A stretch of DNA of 64,000 nt, taken from assembly GCF_011397635.1 (NCBI RefSeq), contig NC_064767.1, positions 15,973,537-16,037,536 on the forward strand, read 5' to 3'. A program made the position numbers and the translations under genes. Every line of letters begins with the position of its first letter. The first letter of the stretch is position 1. This DNA is from Epinephelus fuscoguttatus (taxonomy: Eukaryota > Chordata > Actinopteri > Perciformes > Serranidae). The notes below the pieces were generated by a model that was not told the origin of the DNA, searched no databases, and was given only the letters and a program-made list of their open reading frames with translations. This document shows positions 43,067 to 55,430 of this stretch, piece by piece.

Positions 43067-44594
43067 ACAGGTATTTCAGACTGATTATACAAAACAATTT
43101 AATTTAATGAATTATGACACATTGTTATGGATTAAATTATCAAACAGCAGGTAAAGAAGTTGTAGTTGGCACCAAACCGACCAGCTTTGACATCTTTACA
43201 TTAGTAAATATGATTATATAACATAATATATAGGCATGATGATAAGACACTGGTGGGGGCTGCATTATCAATTTAGAAATGAACATTTTGCTGATAATAG
43301 TAGCTAGCTACTTAGCTAATCTGTAATTACCAAGATACCGTATCTGTCTCATGCAGGCAGAAGATGGTGAGTCATGGGTGAGCAACCACCAGGAAACATG
43401 ACAGAGAGGTGTTAGATCCCCTCTCACACACACACATACGCCACCTGACTGGAAAAAGACTACATGCAGTCTGCTCAGAGTTTCTCAACACCTTTGTGTA
43501 AAGAAGAACTCATTATTATAGAGACCTAATTAGTGTTATCCCTGCCTGTGTCAGAGCTCCACCCAAAGCCTTATCTACACAGGTCTCTTGCTAAAGGCTC
43601 TGTGTTTGTGAAATCATATTTCATGTCAAAGTGAGTGGTTGACATTTTCTCAGAGATTCTACTCCAGGCACGTGTCGTGGTGTTGCAACAGGGCCGCAGC
43701 CACGTAAAGAGAAACGTATAGACTGTGGTTAATCATTGCACATCATCGAGGATCAACTCCTTTCTTTGACAAATAACCGCCCAAACAAAAAGAAAAACAT
43801 CATGTTGATAAAAGCAGCTTTCATGTGATCTCACTTTATAAAAATAAAGATGATTGCGTGTAATGGCGCATCTTCCCACAGGTGACGGCTCATGACATGA
43901 CACTGACCTCCCGAAGAAGGATATCAAAAGAAACTATAAATACAATCATTATCCCTCTCAGACCACTGATTACAACATAATGACACACTGTAAAGGTGTG
44001 TGTGTGAGTGTGTGTGTGAGTATGCAGGGTTAAGAGCTTGATTGAAAGAGTGTGGGCTGAAAATGTCATAACCTTGCACACATAGGATGGGTGGAGACTC
44101 CAGACATTGAGGAGGCAGAGGTTATAAACTTGGGAAAGACTTTTCTCATGAAACGCCATTGTTAGTCGGCTTTTACTGTACATTTCAGATGAGTAATGTT
44201 TAACAGTATCGCTTTAAAAAAACATATGGCTGAGTGTTGTTTCCATGGAGGCGGTGTGCCTTATAGGTGGTATTTACAGTGTTGACATTACAAGTGATGA
44301 TATAACAGTGTAGCCTATCAGTGACTGCAACATACATCTTAAACTGTCACTGACTTAGTCACTCAGCAATTAGTTTTCTCCTGTATTCATGTTGGGATCA
44401 TAGATATGCTTTATCAAAGGTACAAGCTGAAATACATTGGTCTCACTTACTGTAAAGATGTCTTAATACTACAATCACTGCTGAAGTTTTAACCCTTTAC
44501 ATCTTGAAAACAAGTGAAGTTGTGCCAGAGATCCCACTCTTCGTAATGCAACAATGATTGTATTTCCTAAAATAAGAGGAACATCTCTTGTTTT
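43067..44594. other. intergenic DNA, no gene recognised
   Basis: AT-rich with a short GT patch near 43997-44020. Nothing else can be supported. Confidence 0.45.
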
Positions 44595-45822
44595 CAGAGG
44601 TGTGGACTTGAGTCACACGACTTGGACAAAATTGATGACTCTGGACTCAACAAAGTATAAACAAGACCTGCAACTTGGACTTTAAAGACACTGAATTGTG
44701 ACTTCACTTCGACTGAAGCCCTTTGACTTGATACTTGATACCTTCCCCTAAACCAACAGATTAAAAAGTGTAATTTAAAGTGTGTCACAAATGAATTAAT
44801 TGAATCAATCCAACAGTGTCCACTGAAGTTGCAGAGAGAACCATGAAAAAGTAACACTCTGTTACTGAGCACCAGCTGGAAAAAATTCTACCAAAGCAAC
44901 ACATTCTCACTCTGACCTCGTCACATATCGTCATTTGGTCATGGACTTTCCTGTCCAGATACGACGTGAAAGGTACCCTGGATGTGTTGGTTGTTAACGT
45001 TCTGGGACACCGTGTCAAGTTCTGCCCGTTACATGCATCGTCTTCTTTCAAGATGCACCTGCGTTTTACATACAGTCTCTTCCAAAATAGGTACAACAAT
45101 GCAAATTGACTTTTTTTTTCTCCAACAACTAATGCACATTGTTGGGTTTTGACAACAAAAGCATGTGGTGAGGTTTAGGAAAAAAGAACATGGTTTGGCT
45201 TTAGAATCGTACGAGACCGCTCTCATGATTGACAGCTGGCATTTGTTGGACCCATTCACCACCAATGCCGTCCACCCTACTTGGACTTTCGCCAACATAA
45301 CTTTCGTTCTTGTCCCACCACATTTCCCCATGACACCACCGAGCGCCGTTAAACTATAACAGCAACCAGCCGCATATAATGCAGATGCAAAAGAACGGCT
45401 TTTTTGTCAGCGTCTGATGCTGCAAGTCACTTCCCAAATGTCGGATTTTGACGATTTGTGAGTGAGACTGGGTTGACCAAAGATAATTTAATTTGTGAAC
45501 AAAAACTACACATTGATCAACAAAAAAAAATGAATCGCAGTATCCAAAACATACAGGTCGTAAATTACAGATGGACCGCAAAATGTCCAGCAAACTTGTT
45601 TTAGCAAATAGGTTCAAATGTTAAACAGCAGTCATGTTTTTTGTATATTTAATAAATTACTCTGTTGTTAAAATGTTGTTCTGGTGAAAAGAGTGCATTA
45701 TGACTTGTTTAGAGGTTGAAACTCGAAGCTTTGGACTTGGGATTTGTCTTGACTTGGGACTTGAGTGCAAAGATGGGAGACTTATTCGTGACTTGCAAAA
45801 CAATGACTTGGTCCCACCTCTG
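44595..45822 (+). mobile_element. hAT-like non-autonomous element with internal insertion
   Basis: The left end CAGAGGTGTGGACTTGAGTC and the right end ACTTGGTCCCACCTCTG are inverted repeats of the CAGAGGTG type typical of hAT elements. Between them are the left block 44595-44835 and right block 45700-45822, both repeated elsewhere in the window (23925-24215 and 26757-26860). The interior 44880-45370 contains other repeat-like sequence (for example GTGAGGTTTAGGAAAAAAGA) and is probably a later insertion. No transposase was seen. No convincing 8-bp target duplication was visible. Confidence 0.65.
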
Positions 45823-46416
45823 GCTTCTACCACAACTGTTTCCTGTATTAGAAACAGGTGACAAACTTCACCTGACAGGTGTTTTTTTTCCCCCCTTATT
45901 GTTTTACTGCAAAAATCACATTTAGGAACTTCATGATTTCCTAATAAAAGGTGCATTTATTTTTCAGTTCATCTTCCTGTTTCTTTGTCTCCACTGAGTT
46001 CAACAGCTGCTTTATTAAAGGACGCAGTGATCCCGAATGTAGTGCAATAGCATGAGGCGACAAAATCAATCCCCCTCACCACAGACTATCACAATCAAAT
46101 GAGAACTAATTAACTATTTACAATGTTAGCCAGTATTGCTTCCCATTTTCCTCTCACACATGACCCTCGGTCTGTCTGTCTCTACGCTGATGACTGTGTG
46201 CTATCCACCCCTGGGAGCTGCTTGGTGGTTGTGCGAGCCTCTGAGGACGAGCTGCAGCACAGCGCTCTGCTCCTCTGATGTTTGTTATTGTGCAACTTCT
46301 CCACAGGTCTCTCTGTTCCGTGGAAATCATCATAAGTTCTACCTCCAGGCATGGGAGAGAGCAGAGCTGCCCGTCAGGCCCGCTTCATTCTCCATCACTT
46401 GCTCATTCTCTCTGTT

Positions 46417-46464
<48 letters not shown>

Positions 46465-47394
46465 GCACACACTCACACGCTATGCTGCTCCACCACACAC
46501 AGTCAGAGGCAGAGATAATATTTTCACTGAAAGCTTCTTGCAGATCTGCAGATGGGATAACATGCCACTATTTTTGCCAAACCGCCTCTTCCTGGAGGCT
46601 GCTGTTTAAGTTGCCCTCAGTTTTAGGAGGTCAGCCAGTCGGCCATCAATAAGGCGCAACAACAATTCAATTATACAGTCTCACTTTGGTGCGTGGACCA
46701 ATTATAATCCATTTACCCTCAGTGGATGATCAATGAGCTCATTGTATTATGACTGAGAGAATTGTGATCTGCTGCCCTCTACTGCTTCTGTCTCACATTA
46801 CAGCCACATTTAATTTCTAATACACTGTAGTAACACAGCAATCTTTGTACAGACAAGCCTTTCTCTGTGGTTAGTCTAAGGCCATCAGTTACAACAGTAT
46901 TGCCTTCACTAATGGCTCTGACTACATTAATAATTTCCCTAACTGATCACATTATCTCACTCCAACAGTTATGAGCCTTTTACATAATCTAAAGAATGAT
47001 GGTAAAAGCTGCACAGCATGTTTCTTCCTCTCAGCATACTACAAATGTCCTGAGCCTAGTGTGGGGGTGATGGGTTTTGTTTAGATCCCATCCAGGACTG
47101 GTTTGTCATTCTTTCTTACTTCTCTGCCTCGCCACTTTGTCCTGTCTGTCTGATCAATACTGGAGCTGAAATGTTGCCGTGGGGGGTTTATGAGCATTCT
47201 CCACTTTGTAACCTCCTCTGAGCATTTTAAGCATGAATTCATGTCAGGTTTTGTCACATTCTTTGCAGAACGAAGCAGGAAGGGGAGATGCTTCAGTCAA
47301 CTTGAATATCTTTGAGTGAGGGCTGTTAGTGAATGCTGGATTTATTTAAATGATCACAGTCAAATTAAGGATTTCAGTGAAAAACTGATTCTAT
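45823..47394. other. intergenic DNA with (CA)n
   Basis: Includes (CA)n at 46427-46461 (about 17 units). The long ORFs over that tract read low-complexity Thr/His and are not genes. Confidence 0.5.
46427..46461. repeat. (CA)n microsatellite
   Basis: About 17 CA units followed by GCACGCACAC variants. Confidence 0.93.
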
Positions 47395-48860
47395 TAAAGG
47401 GACAGTTCACTCTAAAATAAAACATACATATTTTTCCTCTTCCCTGTAGTGCTATTTATCAGTCTAGATTGTTTTGATTTTGGTTGCCAAATATTGGAGA
47501 TATCAACCATAGAGATTTCTGCCTTCTTTTGAATATAATGGAACTAGATGGCACTCAGCTTGTGGTGCTCAAAGCACCCAAAAATACATTTGAAAAACTC
47601 AGCAGCAATGTCTCTTTCCAAAAATCATGACCTGGTCACTCAAGATAATCCAGCAGTTTCATGTAGGAACTATTTTCTTTCTACTGAACTACTACCAGTC
47701 GTAGCTCCACACACAACGCAATGGTAGACTCACAAATGCAGTCTAAGACGAAATACAAAGTTCAGGGTTTTTAATCCAGTCAGGGTCGGTACACAAAAGG
47801 CAGTCAGCACAGGCAGAGGTAACCAAATCAACAGGCAGAAACTCACTGGTCTGAATACGAAAAAAGGTCAAGCTCACAAGGAATACACACTCTGAAGAAC
47901 ACCGGAAAGCTCACATGAAGGACAAGACAACCTAGCAGAGAACAAAGGGAAGACACTAGCCATGTTTCCATCAGCCTGTTTAGATGCGCATCTAGAAGTA
48001 TTGCATCGGAAAATTATGATGGAAACGCCAAAATTCGAATTAAAATCCCCTGATTCGCACAAACTAAAATACGCTTGCTTTAGCCAGGTTTTGGTTGATT
48101 CGAAAAAATGCTGATTCGCAAAACGGGGGATGGAAACAGTTATGTTCGAATTAAGTCTGATGTAGTGCACCGCTCTCCATGGTGATATCCACACTCCGGG
48201 TCGGGAAGGCGGTAATGCATTTACAAGCTGGTTGCCAACCACCAGAAAATGTAGAAGAAGAAGAATGCGAGACTTGTTTTACTCCTGGTTCTGCGGAAAA
48301 CCTCCCGAGCTCGTAGTTTTCACCACTGAGTCTGTACATTTAATTGAAACACACAGGATTTGTATTTCTTTTAATGCGCATTTCCCAATGATTCAAATCA
48401 CTTTTGGATGGAAACATAGCTACAGACTTATTTACACTCTGACAGGGTAGATAATGAGACACAGGTGAAAGCAATCAGACAATCAGGGCGGCGGGAAACT
48501 TGACAGGACATGGGGAGACAAATCAACATGCTTTGAAAATAAAACAGGAAACAGAACCTCACATTTAAACGCTGACAAGAAGGAAGATGGCACCTAGCGC
48601 TGCTGAGCTAACTGACATTACAGCTCAGTCGAGGAGGACATGATTAATGTTTAGATCTCCTGCTGTCACAAGCACAAGCCTCTCATTCATGAGTAGATGC
48701 ACACTTCCTTCTGCACGGTGATACAGTTTGAGGTTGTAGTTCAGCGGAAAGTAAATAGTTCCTACATGAAACTGCTCACAACAAGGTCAGTGGATTATCT
48801 GGAGTAAATGGGTCATGATTTCTGGAAAGAGACATTCATAATAAATCTTTCAAATGAAGC
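47395..48860. mobile_element. foldback-like composite element, with nested MITE
   Basis: The left arm starts TTAAAGGGACAGTTCACTCT and ends near 47740. Its inner part (TCATGACCTGGTCACTC, AGATAATCCA, CAGTTTCATGTAGGAACTA) is the inverse of 48760-48835 (TAGTTCCTACATGAAACTG, TGGATTATCT, GGGTCATGA). The middle contains the MITE at 47957-48422 and unrelated DNA. The outer part of the right arm is missing or diverged. Relatives are at 1553-1850 and 16082-16480. Confidence 0.6.
47957..48422 (-). mobile_element. MITE with TAGCNRTGTTTCCATC ends, copy 2
   Basis: Inverted copy of 39790-40245, starting TAGCCATGTTTCCATC and ending GATGGAAACATAGCTA. Its ends form good inverted repeats. Sequence similarity to copy 1 spans the whole element, including a shared non-functional open frame. 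Confidence 0.75.
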
Positions 48861-50519
48861 TCTGTAAGTTTCTTTCTCACCCTGCCATTTACTCTTTGCA
48901 CATATGCTCACTCACTGTCTCTAGGTGTCATTGTCTGGGTAGGTCAGTTGAATCATAAGCTGATTCAATCAACCAATAGCACAGCGACACACCTTCTCTG
49001 TCAGCCTATCATCTTACTGCTCCTCATTTTAAGTATGGGTCTTTCTTGCTGCCATCATACATGTGCCCTCCACCTCCCCATCACCACCTAGTCTTTATGG
49101 ATTCATCAGCCTCATCGGCCACAGCAGCCAGCAGCCTCAGAATCATCAACCACCACTAGTGTCTGGACTCATCAACCACCACTAGTGTCTGGGGTTTATC
49201 CTGCTGCCACTCAGATGTCCCTTGATCACAAAATATCTCCCTCTGGTGTCCAAGAGCCAAAGACTTCTGTTAAATCTTAATCAGCACAAACCATGTGTTA
49301 ATCTGTACACTCATATTCTGTATTAACTATTATCTTTACTTCATTCTTCTGTCTCTCTCGATTTACAATCTACATTGTTAAACAGCACTACAAGTGAGAG
49401 GTAAAATATGTATTTTTAATCTTGGTGTAAACTGTGCCTTTAACATTTAATCTTATAATAAAGGGATGTGATGTGTGGGTTTTGTTTATGCCATTATTTA
49501 GATTAAACTCTTTGTGTAGTGCATGCCATTCATCGTATAGTACCGCTCATGTCTGCATCAACAGTGGGATTATCCCTGTGCTGTTTCTACATGCAGTGAA
49601 AGTCCAACACATGAAATAATCACATCTCTGACAAAGTAGTTGTACCAAACCAGGAACATTTATTAGATACTGTGAGTGCAAAATGGCAGCGAATCTACAG
49701 AGCTTGGGTGAGATGGAACCCAGTGAGCTGGTGAAACACCGTCAAGGTTTACACACCACTATTTATTCTCAATTTTCACCCACATGTAACCCAGTTGTAG
49801 CCTTGACAGCTTTTCAAACCAAAATAAGAAACACTCACAGGGAAGCAGAGAGTGCACTCACACACTTCACAACAACATCAGTCCTTGGCAGGGAAGAGTA
49901 GAAGCCGTGGTGAATGCACGAGTGACAGAGGGAGCCGTACGCAGCAGAGTCAGTCCTTTATAATTCAGTAGGTCAAACAAGGTGAGAGATGGCATGAAGA
50001 GCCAGCCCCATCATCATCATCTAGCAACAGTGTAGCAGGTTGGCATCTTAAGACAACCGACAGGTTTGGTTCCTCCAGTGCTGAAGGCAAAATCTCAGCA
50101 CAGTCAGAGGCTTGGAGAACATCAGATGGGCTTCGTGCCAGGCCGTCGTACAGTAGAAGCGCTCTCCAGATTAAACATCAATCAATCATCACAGTACAGA
50201 GGCATCCATTGCATAACAATACAGACACACTCACATCTGACACATTTAAACCTGGTAATTGTTTTGTTTGGACGACTTTTTAATAGCAGCTGAACACAGA
50301 ATACAAATTTCACACAGTAGTTTTGCATCTCAAGTGTGTACAAGTGGATTACGGTGTCCTATAGGGGACTGTACAAAAGGTATTACGGGGTGACAGGGTC
50401 AGAAACGGGGTGTGGTATTTTATTTTTGTGAAGGGAGGGTAGTTAATATTTTTTTGGGAGCGCATGGGAGGACTTTTAAGGTTTTTTTCTGCCCCATATT
50501 TGTATCTTATTGTAGCTTT
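48861..50519. other. intergenic DNA, no gene recognised
   Basis: Contains a 26-bp tandem repeat, two copies (49143-49192, core TCATCAACCACCACTAGTGT). No exon was recognised. Confidence 0.45.
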
Positions 50520-50876
50520 CCTTTGTGAGATTCATTATACATAAAATAGATAAAATAAAAGTATAATAAAATAAAATAAAGTAAAATAAGAGTATATCTA
50601 AAAAATAAAATAAAATAAATAAAATAAAAGTATAATATAATAAAATAAAGTAAAATAAAACAAAAGTATATTCTAAAAAATAAAATAAAAATAATCAAAA
50701 ATAAAAAATCAATTATAATGATTTAATTTAATTAATAATATTATTAATTGATTTATTATTATTAAACATTATATTATTATTTATAATGATAGTTACTTAA
50801 TTACATAATTTATTAATTAAATGTATTAGTTAATTATTATTATTTAAATTATTATAATTAAACTATTAAATTACAC

Positions 50877-50950
<74 letters not shown>
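50520..50950. repeat. AT-rich satellite-like tract with (AAAATA)n, (CA)n and (TA)n
   Basis: 50540-50700 repeats AAAATAAAATA/AAAGTATAATA units with a longer period of about 60-90 bases. 50700-50870 is nearly pure A/T. (CA)8 at 50873-50889 leads into (TA)n of about 29 units at 50893-50950. The ORFs here are Phe/Ile/Tyr artefacts. Confidence 0.9.
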
Positions 50951-50954
<4 letters not shown>

Positions 50955-53900
50955 CATTTTAAGTCAAAGGAAGTGTGCATAAAAAGAAACACTAATAACT
51001 CTGGAGAAGGTTTGAAGCGTAAATAATGAATTTCAGTCCCTCATCACACATCAGTAATTTTTGTACGGTCCCTAACTATGACAAGGAGAAATGTGTCTTT
51101 GTTGAATTGAAAGCTAACTTGGAAAAAAATATGTATTGCACTGAATCTTCCTCTAATCCACAGGCTGAGTAAACACAAGCTCTGCAATCAAATCATGAAC
51201 CACACTGCACATTCGACACCAAATCTGTGCCTTCCTCATGATTCCCAATCATTTGCTACAGAGTATTAAGCTTCTCCAAATCTTGTGGCGAGCTTTAATG
51301 AAGACACATTTACACGACAACCTTGTACAACTCATCACCACAGACATTTTTAGAAAGTTATTTGGTCCAGTGCACACCAGTTATTTTTACACATATTATT
51401 CCACATTACATGCACATACACACATCCTTCTGGCCCGTCTGCGAAACTAGATAACACTTTAGCCCACAGTGCTCAACATCCTGCAGCCACCAACCCCAAG
51501 TGGAAGAGTTTCTACCACTTGAGCAGTTTAAGTTGCTTTTGATGGCTGGTGACAGTAATATTTCTGACATTTTATCTGCCAAAAATTGAACTACACGACC
51601 CTGGTGTTCTCTATTTTGGTTGCTGAGCTCCCGACAACAACAAATCTAACTCTATTACTCATACAGTGGTTTGATAGCACCTGATAAGGTTATAGAAGTC
51701 CATTTAGTGTATTATTTCAATACGTGACTATATTGTACAGCAGTTAGTTATGAAGCCCTGAGGTCAGCCATTTAAATTCGTTAGGACATCCACGGTTAAT
51801 GACTGAGATTATCAAATATCTTAACTCACTCTTATGACAACTGTCTCTCGCCAGATATAAACACAGACAGACTGTACAGGGATGGCACACACAGCACACC
51901 ACATACATCTTACACTGTACTACTACTGCATTCACAAGACGACTGACAGTGAGGGTGATTTATTTAATGGCATGTTTTTGCAAGTTTTTATAATTTAGGG
52001 AATCATCGTGTGTCTCGCAAAGCTGGATGAAAGACAAATGTTTCCGTCGCAGCGGTTGCACGGTAGCTCGCTCCTTCCCCATCTGGCTTTGTTTACTCCC
52101 ATTTGCACATCTGACATAAACAAATGAGCATAAATGAAAGATATCAGACGTCTCTGCTACTTGTAAGAGGAGAGGAGAGGAGAGGAGAGGAGAGGGAAAC
52201 TGTAGTAAGACGCAGTGACATCTCTCTTCTGCTTTTCATATTGGTTATAATTTGTTTTAAGGCTTTAATTTGGTGACGGGATGTTCTGACTTTAGTGGGG
52301 CTCACCCATCTTCCTCTAAGATGCAAACTAGGTTCCTACATAGTAGTTTACCCATGTAAACAAACACATCCATCACTTGGATCTGCTGTCATTCTTTCTA
52401 CTATCATGTTTTTTTCTACAGGTAAAATTACCCAACATACAAAGCAGTTTTATTTGGACCAGGTTTGTTTAAACCCCTAATAAAGGATGCAGTGTTGACT
52501 CCATTTGTGTTAAAATGAAATGAAATATTACTTGAACTATTACAGCAATGGGACAAGGGCACAGGGCTGCATAAAACACTTCCAGCTACTATAACTCTGC
52601 TGTGGAGGTGATAGATTTATTTCTCCACTTTCTATTATTCACAGCATGCAGGACAGGATTTTCATCTTTAAAATCTAATCTGTTCTAATCTTCTACAGCA
52701 ACTCCATCCCAGGACATCAACAACACCAAACCACTGTAGTGAGAGGGGAAAAATGAGTGGAAAAGGCACTATAGAAATATCTGATTCATGGCGGATCAAT
52801 AGAGCCAGCTGGACAGAATAATCACGTCAGAGATCAACCTGAGAATTTAAAATGAAGCCGTGGTTTTGATCTCTGTGGGGTAAAACGAGCTGAACTCAAT
52901 GAACAAAAGCATCACAGGGGAGGATCCTCGGCCCCATTCGTCTGATAGATGATAAAAAGGGAGACGATGTGAAGCCGCTCAGCTCTCCGTCTGCAGCTGG
53001 GGTGATAACAGTATTACTGCATGGGCAGAAAAACTTCAAATACTACCACTTTTTTCTCCCTCTAACACTGATGTATAATTTGTCGCCAGCTAACCGTGGT
53101 CTTGCAGAGTCCCTGGTGTGTAATTTCTTTTTGTTTGTGGTCTGAGCCAAGCAATAGAAGCACTACAGACAACCTCTGCAGATGTCACACACATCCCTGG
53201 CGATCTGCATCAGTCCACCATCAGCTGCAGATTGAGTGGTAATTTACAGATGCAGCTCAGTTTGATAAACGTGTGACCACAATTTTTCACCATTCACCAT
53301 TGTGTGACACAGTCGAGGTGTAATTTTGCTATTCTCAAGGTGCCTTATCTATTTCTGCTTCTGTTAGTGATGACTGCATCCCTGCCCCTTACTCAGACCA
53401 CAACATGCCCTGCAGGTAGACATGCATGCATCAAGGACTTCTGAGGTTAGTCTCAGTGGAGAAATTGGCCCTTCTGCCCTTTATATGATGGAAATTTCTC
53501 CCCGTATGAGAGCAAAATGTTGTAAATTGATGGAATGAAATGGATGGGGTTTTTTTTCAGTTCACGGACTGTTGCAAACACTCCCCCCCCCCCCCAAAAT
53601 TATGATTATTATTATAGGAACCTAAAATGCAGCAAATATCACTGCACTGGAAATATGTTGATGCAACATCATGTTTAGTCCATTATTAAAGTGGAAATAA
53701 GTTTTTTGCTATTATCATTACAAAGTAAGTGCTAATTGCACAGTGTAATGGCTGTAGAATAATGCAGGCTCTTCTCATTCACTGCTCTTACTTATACCTA
53801 CAAAAAGTGATGCACTATAATTCGTATATAATCTATGTAATCATGATCCAGGAGGCTGTGATCATGTGACCTCTACACTGCAGGCTATCATCCCTCACTT

Positions 53901-55250
53901 GGTGGAAGCAAAGGAAGAAGTCAGGTAACGTAGTGTAAAGAGAGTTTAACTCCACATAGCAAGGAGGTAGGGGTGGAAGGATGGGTCAAATAAACACAGG
54001 ACTTTGACTCAAGAGACTACCGGTTGTGTCCCGTGTAAACCAAAAGTCAACGTTTTTTAAGTTACATACGTACATGATGTCACATTATCACGTGATACCC
54101 ATCCACGATTCTCTTCCTAAACCTAACATAACTTGTAGGGGTGCTAATTTGTAAGATATCATACTAACTGTTGTATCAGCATTTAGATTTTTTGCCTATA
54201 AGCCTCACTTTCACTATGCAAGTCTGTCTGCCACTTGGTACAATCTCCCGAGAAACTGAGGGCTCGATATACAGCACAAAGGAAGTGTGTCAATCATTGC
54301 GCAATCAAAACGGGAAGAGGTTAGCGCTTTTGTTTTCCTGGGTAGCTAACAGTAGTTGTCCCGTTACTTAAGACTATCAGTGTAAGTTCTTTGCAGTTAC
54401 TATCCACAGGAGCGGAAAAAGCAAACCATGGAACGACACAAGAAACAGCAGAAGGTGTGCTAGTAGCTAGGCTCTCAGACACTACCTTAAAATGCTGTGT
54501 TTTCTGACCTGCAGTGGGCGAACAGTTCACCTCTCTGAAGTGATGTAGAAGTGCACTTCGGGGTGTGTCAGTGCACTGTGACATCACTGGTGGGTGTGTT
54601 TACAGGTGCAACAGAGCGGGCTCAAGTCCAAAATTTGTGAAATTAGTCATTTTGCGGGAGCTGTGACACTCAAAACGTGTCCACCGATTTACAGACATCT
54701 CTTTTCCAATGTAAGTGCATGGGAAAAGTCTTTTGGGACCAAGTGGCATCTGGTGACAGCCTGGAAGTCGCAATGCCACTTTTTGGCCACTAAGAAAACT
54801 GGCCTCAAAGCCCTGCACACTTCCTGGCGGTCTGAGTTAAACAAGTGAGATGGGTTCCTAAAATGGCTACAGCTGTACTTCTTTTCCATAATACAACCCA
54901 GTCACTTTCAAACTAAACCTGTGAGCTATTTATCAAACATTGTATTAAAATCACCAGTTGACAACTACATAACATGACAAGGGGTGCCTGCTATGACTAA
55001 CAGTAGGGCTGCAAAATATAGTGTTTTATTGTTTATATTTTCTTTTGCTCCATAGACACATAGCAAAAAGACTGTGGTATTGCACCAAGGGATCTTTTTG
55101 AGTCAGCTGAAAGTGAGTATATCATAAGGAAACCGCACTTTAAAATGTAACTTGTAATCATTGGTGTCTTACTGGCATCTTTTGAGTTGAGTTCAATGTT
55201 CAATTTGTTCGATAAAAGAATGCTGTAAATAATTTAATTTCGTTTGTTTT
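50951..55250. other. intergenic DNA with scattered simple repeats
   Basis: Includes an (AGAGG)n tract at 52165-52195 and a C13 homopolymer at 53583-53595. 54540-54900 contains GCATGGGAAAAGTCTTTTGG and CTGGAAGTCGCAATGCCACT, typical of a widespread fish repeat. No exon was recognised. Confidence 0.45.
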
Positions 55251-55254
55251 TAAG

Positions 55255-55430
55255 ATATTTTTTTCAGGATTTTGCCTTTATTAGACAGGACAGATCCAGA
55301 GTGAAAGGGGGAGACAGAGGGGGGACGACATGCAGCAAAAGACCGCGGATTGGAATTGAACTTGAACGTACAAAGCCTTTGTACGCGGGGCAACTGCTCT
55401 ACTAGGTGAGCTAGTAAGTGCTTTGTGTTT
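55255..55430 (-). mobile_element. tRNA-derived SINE, antisense copy
   Basis: Read on the minus strand it starts TAGCTCACCTAGTAGAGCAG (tRNA-like head, A-box region), then TGCCCCGCGTACAAAGGC, a B-box-like GTTCAATTCC and TTTTGCTGCATGTCGTCCCC with a TCTGTCTAATAAAGGC-type end. It is the same class as the head at 32210. The boxes are diverged. Confidence 0.72.

Noticed and set aside
46136..46652. Overlapping 157- and 124-residue frames
   Set aside because: Both include the (CA)n tract, show no recognisable domain and lack plausible splice partners.
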